Source of the DNA: Coriobacteriales bacterium
GTDB lineage: Bacteria; Actinomycetota; Coriobacteriia; Coriobacteriales; UBA8131
Assembly (NCBI GenBank): GCA_031276475.1
Contig: JAISMZ010000213.1
Location: 1-19,273, forward strand
Length of the DNA stretch: 19,273 bases
Direction: 5' to 3'
Position numbers and translations under genes: made by a program. Under the pieces are notes generated by a model. The model was not told where the DNA came from. It worked only from the letters and a program-made list of their open reading frames with translations, and made no database searches. Shown here one piece after another: positions 1 to 8,900 of the stretch; the first letter of the stretch is position 1, and every line of letters begins with the position of its first letter.

Positions 1-10
1 TGCCTCCAGG

Positions 11-104
11 AACACAAAAGAACCGTCCCTCTGTGTCTGTCATCCCGTCCCTCTGTGTCATCCCTCTGTGTCATCCCTCTGTGTCATCCCGTCCCTCTGT
101 GTCA
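11..104. repeat. Tandem TCCCTCTGTGTCA repeat
   Basis: The 13-base unit TCCCTCTGTGTCA occurs at 48-60, 61-73, 74-86 and 92-104, with a less perfect copy at 26-38; the spacers include TCCCG. The first copy is preceded by ACACAAAAGAACCG, so 12-37 reads as a short element with ACAC/GTGT ends that could pair. Similar 'aaccgtccctctgtgtc' strings are, from memory, scattered between genes in many anaerobic Firmicutes and Actinobacteria and resemble REP-type elements; that identification is inference. No protein is encoded here. The array stops at 104, just before the first codon of the higA remnant, so it may mark the 5' breakpoint of that gene. Confidence 0.8.
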
Positions 105-110
105 TCTTAA

Positions 111-305
111 CGAGGAGTAACGCCGGGCGAGCTTCTTAACGAGGAATACCTCGTACCGCTGGGCATAACAAAGTATCGTCTTGCAAAAGAGATTGGTGTT
201 CCCGCCCAAAGGATAGGCGAGATTGTGGCCGGACGACGTGCGATCACCTCCGCCACCGGCATCAGTCTCCACCGCTTCTCTCCCGATAATAATCATCTAC
301 GATGA
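111..305 (+). pseudogene. higA: HigA-family antitoxin remnant
   Basis: The frame from 111 to the TGA at 303-305 reads RGVTPGELLNEEYLVPLGIT, then KYRLAKEIGVPAQRIGEIVA and GRRAIT. This is the start of the XRE-type helix-turn-helix of HigA antitoxins (PGE-L-EE-PLG-YRLA-IGVP-RI-EI--G-R-IT). HigA antitoxins are usually about 95-110 residues, bind the HigB toxin and autorepress their operon. Here there is no start codon: the frame is closed by TAA at 108-110 next to the tandem repeat. Family-like sequence runs to about base 272 (ITSATGISLHRF) and then turns into unrelated residues. No higB is present. The gene is therefore truncated at both ends and overlaps the 3' end of the converging small gene at 262-498, suggesting that the neighbouring cassette was inserted into or recombined with it. 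Confidence 0.75.
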
Positions 306-498
306 ACTCGGCGCTCTCGCCCCACAGCTGCGTCTCGGTGTTCCTCAGATTCTCAAAAGCCCTCGACTGCATAAACTCGCGATATGCCTGTTCAAATGTG
401 ATTTGCTCCCTGTCAGCAATGATACAGGCAACGTGTTCCAGCTTGGCAAGTATCAAGGTGGTGAGGTTTTTGCCCCGGTAGCTATACTTCTCGCTCAT
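262..498 (-). CDS. Small DUF3791-like protein, third gene of the DUF3990 cassette
   Basis: A 78-residue cytoplasmic protein with no membrane segment or signal peptide. The core (residues about 14-70) is helical and contains FEQAYREFMQSRAFENLRN and then TQLWGESAEFIVDDYYRE. It resembles the short DUF3791-type proteins commonly encoded beside DUF3990 genes, where the conserved part is a Phe/Tyr-rich helix pair followed by a Glu-Thr-x-Leu-Trp segment. The ATG overlaps the TGA of the upstream DUF3990 gene (ATGA at 495-498), so the two are translationally coupled. The last residues (SGGD) and the stop are read antisense through the higA remnant, so the native C-terminus may have been replaced at a recombination junction. 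Its likely role is as antitoxin, adaptor or specificity partner of the DUF3990 protein. That role is inferred from gene order only. Confidence 0.75.
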   Translation of the reverse strand: MSEKYSYRGKNLTTLILAKLEHVACIIADREQITFEQAYREFMQSRAFENLRNTETQLWGESAEFIVDDYYRERSGGD

Positions 499-977
499 AG
501 TAAAACCTTGTCTGTCATCCGTAAGCGGGACAGCGCCGCAGTTGTATGCAGGGATACCTGGTCGTTTGCCTTAAAATAGGCCAGCTGCGTTAAAGCCGCG
601 TCGGCGCTGAGCAGCCCGTCTACGTAAAGTGCTAGTGTGGGCATCGTGTCATCATTTGCCACCGGCCCTCGCACCACATCAGAGGCATGTTGCAGGCCAC
701 CCAGCATACGATTCTCCCTGACCATCTCCAGCCACTCAAGATTCAGGCCCTCAAAGACTTTATATTTGAGCTCGTCTGACCAGTCAAACTCAAAAACGTA
801 GAGGAAGCGCCCCTGCCCGCCGTAACGTGTGCGCAGGTTGTTTGCCCACTGTTCGGCCTGGCTTTTGATGGTAGTCGTATAAAACCCTTTTCCAAAGTCC
901 CTCCTGTCTCTGGATTTGTCCAGGGACACGGATGCGAAGTCTCTGTTGGAACCGTGGTAAAGTACCAGCCTGCTCAT
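495..977 (-). CDS. DUF3990 protein, predicted ADP-ribosyltransferase-fold toxin
   Basis: A 160-residue soluble protein. The N-terminus LVLYHGSNRDF (residues about 4-14), followed by DFGKGFYTTTIKSQAEQWA (about 27-45), is the DUF3990 signature. This family is placed in the ADP-ribosyltransferase-like superfamily, with YHGS giving the first NAD-contact strand and GKGFYTT the second. The C-terminal half is more variable, as is usual for a target-binding part, and I cannot assign the third catalytic residue with certainty. It is the middle gene of a three-gene operon, with 4-base ATGA overlaps on both sides (974-977 and 495-498) and a small DUF3791-like partner on each flank. Gene order and size fit a toxin-antitoxin or abortive-infection module in which this protein modifies a target using NAD. 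Enzymatic activity is inferred from the fold and not shown here. Confidence 0.8.
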   Translation of the reverse strand: MSRLVLYHGSNRDFASVSLDKSRDRRDFGKGFYTTTIKSQAEQWANNLRTRYGGQGRFLYVFEFDWSDELKYKVFEGLNLEWLEMVRENRMLGGLQHASDVVRGPVANDDTMPTLALYVDGLLSADAALTQLAYFKANDQVSLHTTAALSRLRMTDKVLL

Positions 978-1201
978 CTCCCCCGCCTTAAAAGATAGTC
1001 GGCGGCAAAGCGGGCGCCTTCATCCAAGCCCTGGGTGTGGAGAGTCTCATAGTTGTCTCTCAGAACCTGGAACAGCCCGTTTCTGTCAAACAAATCAAAG
1101 GCATCCACCGGTTTCAGGGCATGCTCGGCAGCGTAGCCATCAACAGCGGCAACGACTATCAGGTTCTGGATGCGCTCACGACTGTCCTCGTATTGAACCA
1201 C
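974..1201 (-). CDS. DUF3791-family small protein, first gene of the DUF3990 cassette
   Basis: A 75-residue protein that starts with GTG at 1199-1201, chosen because AAAGGAG lies eight bases upstream (1210-1216 on the minus strand). Residues about 10-68 match the DUF3791 pattern: a first helix (NLIVVAAVDGYAAEHAL), an AFDLFDRNGLFQVLRDNY helix, then YETLHTQGLDEG, where 'NYExLHT' is the most recognisable part. DUF3791 proteins are typically 65-80 residues and very often precede a DUF3990 gene. The 3' end overlaps the DUF3990 start by four bases. Being first in the operon is consistent with an antitoxin or regulatory partner made before the toxin. No DNA-binding motif is evident, so autoregulation is not supported by the sequence. 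Confidence 0.8.
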   Translation of the reverse strand: MVQYEDSRERIQNLIVVAAVDGYAAEHALKPVDAFDLFDRNGLFQVLRDNYETLHTQGLDEGARFAADYLLRRGR

Positions 1202-1209
1202 GGCTCAGG

Positions 1210-1259
1210 CTCCTTTCGTACACTTGCCATAGTATAACCAAAACCGCCATCTCCGGCGG
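1210..1259 (-). promoter_or_regulatory. Promoter and hairpin upstream of the DUF3990 cassette
   Basis: On the minus strand a TATACT hexamer (1236-1231) suits a -10 box, about 30 bases before the GTG start and upstream of the AAAGGAG ribosome-binding site (1216-1210). No good -35 box is visible. A small inverted repeat, CCGCC (1244-1248) and GGCGG (1255-1259) with a six-base loop, lies where a -35 would be. It could be an operator or a fortuitous GC hairpin. Transcription would run divergently from rmuC, whose start is about 155 bases away. Confidence 0.4.
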
Positions 1260-1357
1260 GGCGGGCAAAAGATGTGGAGAAGGACAGCCGAGCGCAGATG
1301 CCCCGCTTTCCTATCGCGCATTATGGTAGCATGTGAGGGTCTGGGAAAGGAGACTCT

Positions 1358-2959
1358 GTGGAACCGATTGCCCTCGTTGTTGTGCTGTTGCTGGTGGTGC
1401 TGGTGGTGCTGGGAGCCGCCGTTTTGGTGGTCGTGCTGCGCCGGGGGGCGGGCGGCGGCGCGGCGGTGGCGAGTGCGGCGGCGGGCACACAGGCCCAGCT
1501 CGCGGCCCTGCAGGAGCAGCTCGCCCAGGCCCGGGAACTGCTCGACGCGCAACAGCAGTCGCTGGCCGCCCAACAGCAACGCCTGAGCGCGCTGGACGCC
1601 GACTTTGCGCGCTCCGACGCCCTGCTGCGCGAGGAGTTTGCCCGCAGCCGCACGGAGGCCCAGGCACAGGCCCAAGCGGCGCGCGAGGAGAACACCCGCG
1701 CCCAGCAGTCCGCGCGCGAGGAGGCCTCGGCAGCACAGGCGGGCACGCGAGAGGAGCTCGCCAAGTCGTTCTCCACAATTCAGCAGAGCATGGACAAACG
1801 GCTGGCCGAAAACCGCGAAACTGTGGAGAAGGGCCTGGCCGCCAACCGCGAGGCCGTAGAGAAGGGTCTGGGCGAGAATCGCGAGGCCGTGGAGCAGCGG
1901 CTGACGGTGCTTCAGCAGAGCAACGAGGCGCGGCTGGAGCAGATGCGCGTGACGGTGGACGAGAAGCTGCAACAGACCGTGGAGCGGCGCTTTGCCGAGT
2001 CCTTCAAGCTGATCAGCAACCAGCTGGAGCAGGTGCATAAGGGGCTGGGCGAGATGCAGACGCTGGCCGGCGGGGTGAGCGACCTGAAAAAGGTACTCTC
2101 CAACGTGAAGACTCGCGGCAACCTGGGTGAATACCAACTGGGGGCGATACTCGAGCAGGTATTGAGCCCCGAGCAGTACGAGACCAACGCCGCGCCCAAG
2201 CCGCGCAGCCAGGAGCGCGTGGAGTTTGCCGTGCGCCTGCCGAGCAAAGACGACGATAACTCGGTGGTGCTGCTGCCGATAGACTCCAAATTTCCTGTGG
2301 AAGACTACGAGCGGCTGCTGGACGCCTACGAGGGCACGAGCGAGGAGAGCGCCGAGCTGCTGGCCGCCCGCCTGGAGGCGCGGATTCTGGTGTTTGCCCG
2401 CGATATCCGCGACAAATACATCAACCCGCCGCGAACGACCGACTTTGCCATCATGTTTGTACCAACCGAGGGGCTCTACGCCGAGGTGCTGCGCCGGCCG
2501 GGGCTGTTTGAGCGCCTGCAACGTGATTTTCGCGTGATCGTCGCCGGCCCAACCAACCTGGTGGCGCTGCTCAACTCGCTGCAGATGGGCTTTCGCACGC
2601 TGGCCATCGAGAAACGCACCAGCGAGGTCTGGAAGACCCTCGGGGCGGTAAAAACGGAGTTCGGTCGCTTTGCCGGCCTGCTGGACGGGGTTCGCCGCAA
2701 GCTGGACTCCGCCTCCAACGACATCGAGCGGATCGGCTCAAAATCGCGCAACATCTCGCGCAAGCTGGGCAAGGTTCAGGAGCTGCCAATGACCGAGGCC
2801 GCGGGTCTGCTGGGTCCGGGCGGCGCCGCGGACGATGCCGCAGACGACGCCGACATCGCAGCCGCGGACGACGCCGTGGATGAAGACGTGACAGACGACG
2901 CCGCAGACGACGCTGTGGATGAAGACGTGACAGACGCGGACGACGCTACAGAGGCCTGA
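1358..2959 (+). CDS. rmuC: DNA recombination protein RmuC
   Basis: A 533-residue RmuC-family protein. The GTG start at 1358 follows GGAAAGGAG with five bases of spacing. Residues 4-27 form a single N-terminal membrane helix, and about 40-235 are an Ala/Gln/Glu-rich coiled coil including three 11-residue repeats (ENREAVEKGL type). The conserved RmuC core begins near residue 256 (GEYQLGAILEQVLSPEQYE), with DSKFPVEDYERLLDA near 309, TTDFAIMFVPTEGLYAEVLR near 361 and GPTNLVALLNSLQMGFRTLA after it. E. coli RmuC limits inversion at short inverted repeats; its core is related to restriction-endonuclease-like folds. The protein would be membrane-tethered and act on DNA. From residue about 487 it carries an unusual Asp/Ala-rich acidic tail built partly from a 13-residue duplication. 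Its last 14 bases overlap the end of the converging giant surface-protein gene. Confidence 0.93.
   Translation: MEPIALVVVLLLVVLVVLGAAVLVVVLRRGAGGGAAVASAAAGTQAQLAALQEQLAQARELLDAQQQSLAAQQQRLSALDADFARSDALLREEFARSRTEAQAQAQAAREENTRAQQSAREEASAAQAGTREELAKSFSTIQQSMDKRLAENRETVEKGLAANREAVEKGLGENREAVEQRLTVLQQSNEARLEQMRVTVDEKLQQTVERRFAESFKLISNQLEQVHKGLGEMQTLAGGVSDLKKVLSNVKTRGNLGEYQLGAILEQVLSPEQYETNAAPKPRSQERVEFAVRLPSKDDDNSVVLLPIDSKFPVEDYERLLDAYEGTSEESAELLAARLEARILVFARDIRDKYINPPRTTDFAIMFVPTEGLYAEVLRRPGLFERLQRDFRVIVAGPTNLVALLNSLQMGFRTLAIEKRTSEVWKTLGAVKTEFGRFAGLLDGVRRKLDSASNDIERIGSKSRNISRKLGKVQELPMTEAAGLLGPGGAADDAADDADIAAADDAVDEDVTDDAADDAVDEDVTDADDATEA
1805..1903 (+). repeat. Triple 33-bp repeat in the rmuC coiled coil
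   Basis: Three consecutive 33-base units (1805-1837, 1838-1870, 1871-1903) encode AENRETVEKGL, AANREAVEKGL and GENREAVEQRL. The 11-residue period (hendecad) is compatible with a long coiled coil, and the repeats are in frame, so copy number could vary without breaking the gene. Confidence 0.8.
2867..2936 (+). repeat. 39-bp tandem duplication in the rmuC acidic tail
   Basis: The 31-base segments 2867-2897 and 2906-2936 are identical except for one silent base (GACGCC versus GACGCT), giving a 39-base period. They encode DDAVDEDVTDDAA and DDAVDEDVTDADD. The near identity suggests a recent duplication. The tail is almost entirely Asp, Ala, Val, Glu and Thr and lies outside the conserved RmuC core. 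Confidence 0.85.
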
Positions 2960-5900
2960 AAGCGTCGGTGCCGCTCGCGTCGTCTTGCCCGTCACGTTCG
3001 CGCTTGGCATTTTTAACCAATACGATATCCGCGACAATCAGCGCTGCCTCCGCAACAACGAGCAGGGCAGTCAGAAGCGTCCAGCCGTCAATCATCACCA
3101 TCGGGTTGCGCATATCCTCGGTGAGCAGGAAGAGGACGATGGCGGCCAGGGCAAATACCAGGGCGACCATCCTTGCGGCCAGACCCGCCAACGAGCTGCG
3201 GCGGCGTGCGTCATCTTTGCCGTCACGGTTTTCGGAGAAATCTGTCGCCGCGGTCTTATCTCTGTCGTCTTCGTCTTGACGATGCCGGACGCGTCCCAGT
3301 ACCCTTGCTGCCACGCGCAGGATTCCCAAAGCAGCGCCAACAATGATCAACAGCAGGTTCAACAGCGCCCAGACTGCCTTAAGCTCAGCGCGGGGCAAGA
3401 TCGGCTCCTGCTCGTCGTCAGGCGTTGCCTCTGGTGCTTCGGGGGCGGGTTCGGAGGCGGGTTCGGGCGTCAGCAGCGTTGCCGGTGCTGGCGCAGGCAA
3501 TGTTGTCGGCTCGGTGCCAGGCGCCGGGGCCGGTAGCTGTTCGGGCGTCGAGGTCGGCTCGGATGTGAATGCTGAATCGGCCACAGGCTCAAGTTCAGGC
3601 GGCGAGTCGGGTGCGGGCAGTGGCGGTTCAGGTTCGGGCTCGGGCAGCTCGGGCTCGGGATCCTGCGGCAACACCGGCTCGGGCTCGGGCTCAGGCTCAG
3701 GCTCAGGCTCGGGGGCGGGAGCGACATAATGATGAAGGGTTGCCGTGCGCCTGTCGGGCTCAATGCCAAAGTCCAGGTGTGTGACAAGGACGTCAAGCTC
3801 GTCGCCTTCCTCCCAAGCTCCGCCTATCAAAAGTTCGTAGACGCCCAGACTGACAAAACTCAGGCCATCCGCACGCTTCTCAACCGTATCCTCGCCGCCT
3901 TTGACTTTGCGGATAAGCGTGATGTTGTTAAGACTGAGCGCGTCCGGCGTGCCGTTCATCACGGGGTTGTTTTCGGGCAGCCACGGAGCAAACATCGCAA
4001 AACTGAGTGTGATCTTGGTAGAAGTCTGCTCGTAGGCTACCCCGTCGGCTATGGCACTGACATAGGTGATCTGCGGGCGGTTGTCCCAGTGCAGCAGGGT
4101 CTCGCGCTCCGTGGGGGTAAAAGTGACGTCTGGCTTTTGCACCGCTACAACAACCTCGTCGCCCTCTGCCCAGGTGCCCGTCACCGGCAGCAGATAAACG
4201 CCGGGCACGTCGGTCTTGGTCAGACTCCCCTTCTCAATGATCTGGCCCCTGTCGTCCTTAAAGGTGATGGTGATGTTGTCTTCATGCAGGTCGCCCCCCG
4301 TGGTGAGGACGTCCTGATCAAAGGTCAGCGTCAGGTTGCGCGTTTTGGCGATGTTTTCTATCCCGTCGGCCTCGGTCTTGATGTAGGCAACCCTCAAGAC
4401 GCCGAGCGTGTAGAACTCACCGTCGTTGGCGCTTTCATCAAAGATGCTATAAAAGCCCGGCTGCCAGTAGAAGCGCTCCGCCTCCTCGGCATCCACCGTG
4501 CCTACGGTCTTTTTCACGACTCGTGTGCCGTTTTCGGCGTTAGGCTTTCCCGCGATATTAACGCGCGCGCCCACGGCGAGGTCGTCCGTCAGCGTGACCA
4601 TCTGCCCTTCACCGAGCAGCACGCCGTTGTCGCTTCTGGCGTTGCCTACTGTGGAGTCGCCGGAGACGAGGAAAGCCGCGTTGGCATGACCAAACACCAC
4701 GCCGCCGCCCTGGTTGCCAACGATGTCGCCGGAAAGCATCTCAAAGCTGCCGTCGCCGATGCGCACGCCGCCGCCCACCAGCGTCATGTCATAGACCGGC
4801 CCGGAGGGAGGCGGAGCCAGCGGGTTGAACAGAGCCAGATCCGTCAAGGTGGTCGAGGCGGCATTGCCCGAGATTACGCCGGTATACATCAGGAAGCTGC
4901 CCTGGACAATATCAACCGCCCCGGCTCCGTGCTCGGAGCTGTTGTTTGCTATCGAGCCGCCGTCCATGACAAAGCTTCCCTGGCTGTCTATCAGCACGCC
5001 AGCGCACTCGTCGGCCGTGTTGTTAATCAGCCGACTGTCGCCACTCAGAACAAACTCGCCGCCATGCACGTAGACAAAGGCACGCGCGTCCTGTACGGCA
5101 TTGCCGTCAAAAGTGAGGTCCTTTATGGTCAGACGCTCCGGATACTCCGCGCTGCCCATCTGGGAAACCGAGAAGAGGTAGCCCCCGTGGCTGGCGCCGC
5201 GCGTGACGGTTACCTCGTCGGGATTCTCGCGGTACTTGAGGACGGTGATGTCCTTATCCTCGGGAACATGAAGCTCGGAGCCGTTAAGGGGCAGATCCGT
5301 CTTGACATAGATGTTGATGTAGGAGCTATCGCTTAGCCCGGCCGCAGCAAAGGCCTGCGCCAGAGTCGCATAGGGATACTGCACCGTGCCCGGGTTGGCG
5401 TCCGAGCCGTCTATGGCGCTGTCCGCCACATAGTAATCCACCGTATTGGCAAGCACGTACTCGTCGCCATGGTGCGAAACGATGCGCCGTCCGGGTTGAC
5501 CCATCCCGTTGTTCGTCGTGCCACCGGCGGGCGGCTGCCAGTAGAAGTAGGTGGACTCTACCATGTTGGCGCGACCGCTCTGGTTTTGCACCACGGCGGT
5601 AAGCTCACCGCTTCCCGTCTTGCCCTCGATGTTCACGATGGAGCCAGTGGCCAGCGGCGCCGTCTGAACGATCTTACCCGTTGCCCCTGCGTCTTGGATG
5701 AATACGCCGTTATCTTCCTCGCTGGTACCTATTCGTATCTCGCCAGCGATATGAAGGGTCGAGCCGGTCGCAAGAAAGACCGCCCTGCCTTTAAACCGTG
5801 GGACAGAGAAGTCCGTCGCCGCGCTGTTGCCGGTGAGGGTGCTTCCTTCAATGACGGTGACCAGCGCGTTTGCCGCCGCATAGATGCCGCCGCCAAGGCC

Positions 5901-8900
5901 GCTTTGTGCGTTGGGACCTTCCGCAGCATTGTTGGCGATAGTCGTGCCGCCGCGGATGATGACCACCGTGTCTGGTCCCGCATAGATGCCGCCGCCAAGG
6001 CCGGTACCGGTATAATCGCCGTTCGTTGCCCGAGCGAGGTTATCCTCAATGCGCGCAGCGCTAAGGGTCGCCTGGGCGCCCTCGGTAAGACAAAGCGCAC
6101 CACCGAGAGCATAATTATTGTTGTGACCAGCCCATTCAACCGCATTGTCGCTTATCACAGTCCCATCCGTAAAGGCCAGAGAAGCTCCCGCGCCGTGCGC
6201 GCGGATGGCGCCGCCGTATAGTTGCGCCCTGTTGTTCAGGAGCGCTCCACCAGACATCGTCAGTACCGCCCTGCTGGTCGCATAGGGTGCAGAGATGGTC
6301 ATGGCACCACCATACTGCGTGGTGCTGTTAGAGCCGTCAAACGAGGCATGGTCTTTAATCGTGGTATTCATCAGATTAAGCGTAGCGTCAGGCTGTCCGG
6401 CGCTGCCGCTGCCGCTGAGGGATATCAGCGATGTGGTGGACGCGGGGCTGCCCTCTAGTATCAGATCCTCAAGCGTCAGACTGACGCCCGCGCCAACACT
6501 GAACAAAGGCGCATTGTTCGGCGCCGTCGTGGCGCGCTTAACAACAATGGAAACCGGCTCTCCATCTACCTGCGCTCCGTCCCAGGGCTTTACCGTGATG
6601 GTTCTACCCGCGGCGGGGCTCGCGGCGGATGCCTGCGTGAGGTCGTTCATGACGTGGATAACCGTGGCAGCATTCGCCTTGGCAATGCTAACGGCAAAGG
6701 GCAGCGTCGCAAGGGGACTGTCCGGCGTACCCCTGTTGGCGTTGTTTCCCAGAGAGGCACCGTACTGGCCGCTCTGCGCGTCTGCCACATAGAGATCGGT
6801 GGGTACATCGAGGACGTAGGTTGTCGCGCTGCCGCGGGCGATAACGTAGTAGCCTGTCTGATAAAAGAAGAGCCCCGCCTCATCGGCGCTCGTCTCCTCT
6901 ACGGTCTTGTTGACGACGACAGCGCCCGACGAAGCGTCGCTTTTGCTCTCGATGTTTACGTGGGAACCCTCAGCCAGAGAGCCGACGAGAGTGGGAATGT
7001 GGGCATATGCATAAAGGCCGTTGTCGTCCTTGTCCTGGCCGATGACAAGCGGGTCGTCGCCGCCGTAGAGCATCAGCGGACCGCTGCTTTCTATAGCATC
7101 GCCATTGCCGCCCGCCGTGTTGCCGGTAAAGGTCGCGCCCTTCAAATAGAGCGTGCCGCCACCCCAGTATTCCCTGTTGTTCAGCCCGCCGCCCGCGCCC
7201 GTCGCATGGTTGTTTGCAATCAGCGCACCGCCCTCGAAGGTCAGGTTCACGTGGCGCAGCCAGGAGTTGCTATGAGGATACTTGCCGGCTGCTCGTTCGG
7301 CATATACGCCCGCGCCATCCGTGGCGGTATTGCCCGAGATTTCGCCACCGCGCATGGTGAAGGTTATTGTGGTCGTGCCCATCGGGTCAGAGCCCCATGC
7401 GTACAGGAAGACAGCAGGGCTTCCGTTGTTGTTGACGAGGCGACAATCCTCCAGGGTCAGAGCCTGAGTTCCATAGGCAGAGCTACCTGTATGCCCGCCA
7501 TAGCGCATATCCACCTGAACGAGGCTGCTTGCCCCTGTGACCTGATCACCGGCGCCGTCGAGCGTGAGGCCGGTGATGGACATTGCCTGCCATCGCTGGG
7601 ACAGAAGGAGCATGCGCTCCGTGTTGCCGAGCGCACGTCTCAGCGTTACCTCATCGTCATTTGCCTTGGGGTATTTCTGGAGTGCTACGTTCGCATACTC
7701 TCCCCTGATGAACGCTTCTCGGTGAACCTCAACATCCTCCATCACATAGATATTCACAACGGGGCCGTTGTAACCGCTCACATACGCGACCTCGGCAGCC
7801 CGTGCAACTGAGGCAAAGGGCTCGCTTTCGGTGCCACGATGGTTAACGTCATCGCCGTCAAACTCGCTTCCCAGCTCGCTGCCCGGCTCAGCGACGTAGA
7901 GATCCTGGACGCGCAGAACATAGTCGGTATTCGAGCCCTCTTTGGGCGCCACCTCAAGGCCGCGCGGCATCCAGAAGAAATGGTAGGCCTCCTGCTCGCT
8001 TACGACCTCGCCGGCTCCGTCCTTGCGGGCGATTAGCAGGTTAGGTTCATAGATGGCATTACGCCCTTCAACGTTGATATGCGCTTCTTCTGAAAGGTCG
8101 CCAGCAACGGTGAAGTTGGTACTGATCAGTCGCACGCCGTTGTCGGCGTAGCGCGCTGCGGCGCTCTCGCCGGCGCCGACGCGTGGCGAACCAGATACGG
8201 TGAGCGCGGAGCCGACGCCGGCGTATACAGCCGCGCCACCTGAGCCGACGTACTCATTGAGCGTGGCGGCGGTCGCGCTGTTGCCTGTTATCAGCCCGCC
8301 GCTCAGCACAAAAGCGGATGCATTGTTTGCGAGCAGCACACCGCCGCCGCTGCCGTTGGCGCCCACCGCCTCGTTGCCAGATATCTCTCCGCCGGTCATT
8401 GTAAAGGTGGCACGGGCCGTGGTCAGCCGCCCCATCACCATAACAGCCCCGCCGCCGTGAAGGGAGCCGGCAGGGGTGTCTGAGCGGTTGTTCTTAAGCG
8501 AGCCGCTTGAAAGGGTCAGCAGCCCGCCGGCAGCCGTAGCGTTGTTGGCAGTATGTCCGCTGCCAATGACATAGGCCAGGGAGCGGTTGAAGGCTCCCGT
8601 CTCCTTTGCGCCGTTAAAGCAGAGGTCGTTCAGCGTGAGACGGCCGCCCATGGTCGCGGCCAGCAGGTGGTAGCGGTAATCTGTAGCACGTGTCACGCTG
8701 AGGGCTCCCGCACCCTCGGCCGCGTGCAGGGAGATATCCTGTCCCTCGCGCGCAAGCGCCACGTCGCCCGCGCTGAGGTCGCCCGTAACATAGATGCTGG
8801 TTTTTGCGCCCACGACGGCAGGCGCCAGGGTAAAGGCCCGGGCCAACGAGGCAAAGGGGGCGCCCTCGGAGCCGTCGCCTGCCTCATCATCGCCGCCTGG

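Noticed and set aside
1244..1259. Rho-independent terminator on the minus strand
   Set aside because: The five-base stem is followed by only four T, and no minus-strand gene ends there. It sits upstream of the DUF3791 gene, so an operator or chance hairpin is more plausible.
3393..3727. Sortase LPxTG anchor
   Set aside because: No LPxTG-like motif is present near the C-terminus. Three membrane helices and a charged tail are found instead.
3729..5336. A 535-codon plus-strand open frame inside the giant gene
   Set aside because: It is antisense to the clearly coding beta-helix frame. Long antisense openings are expected with this GC-rich codon use, and the translation shows no family features. 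The same applies to the frames at 1205-2521 (minus, opposite rmuC), 6654-7811 and 11910-13055.
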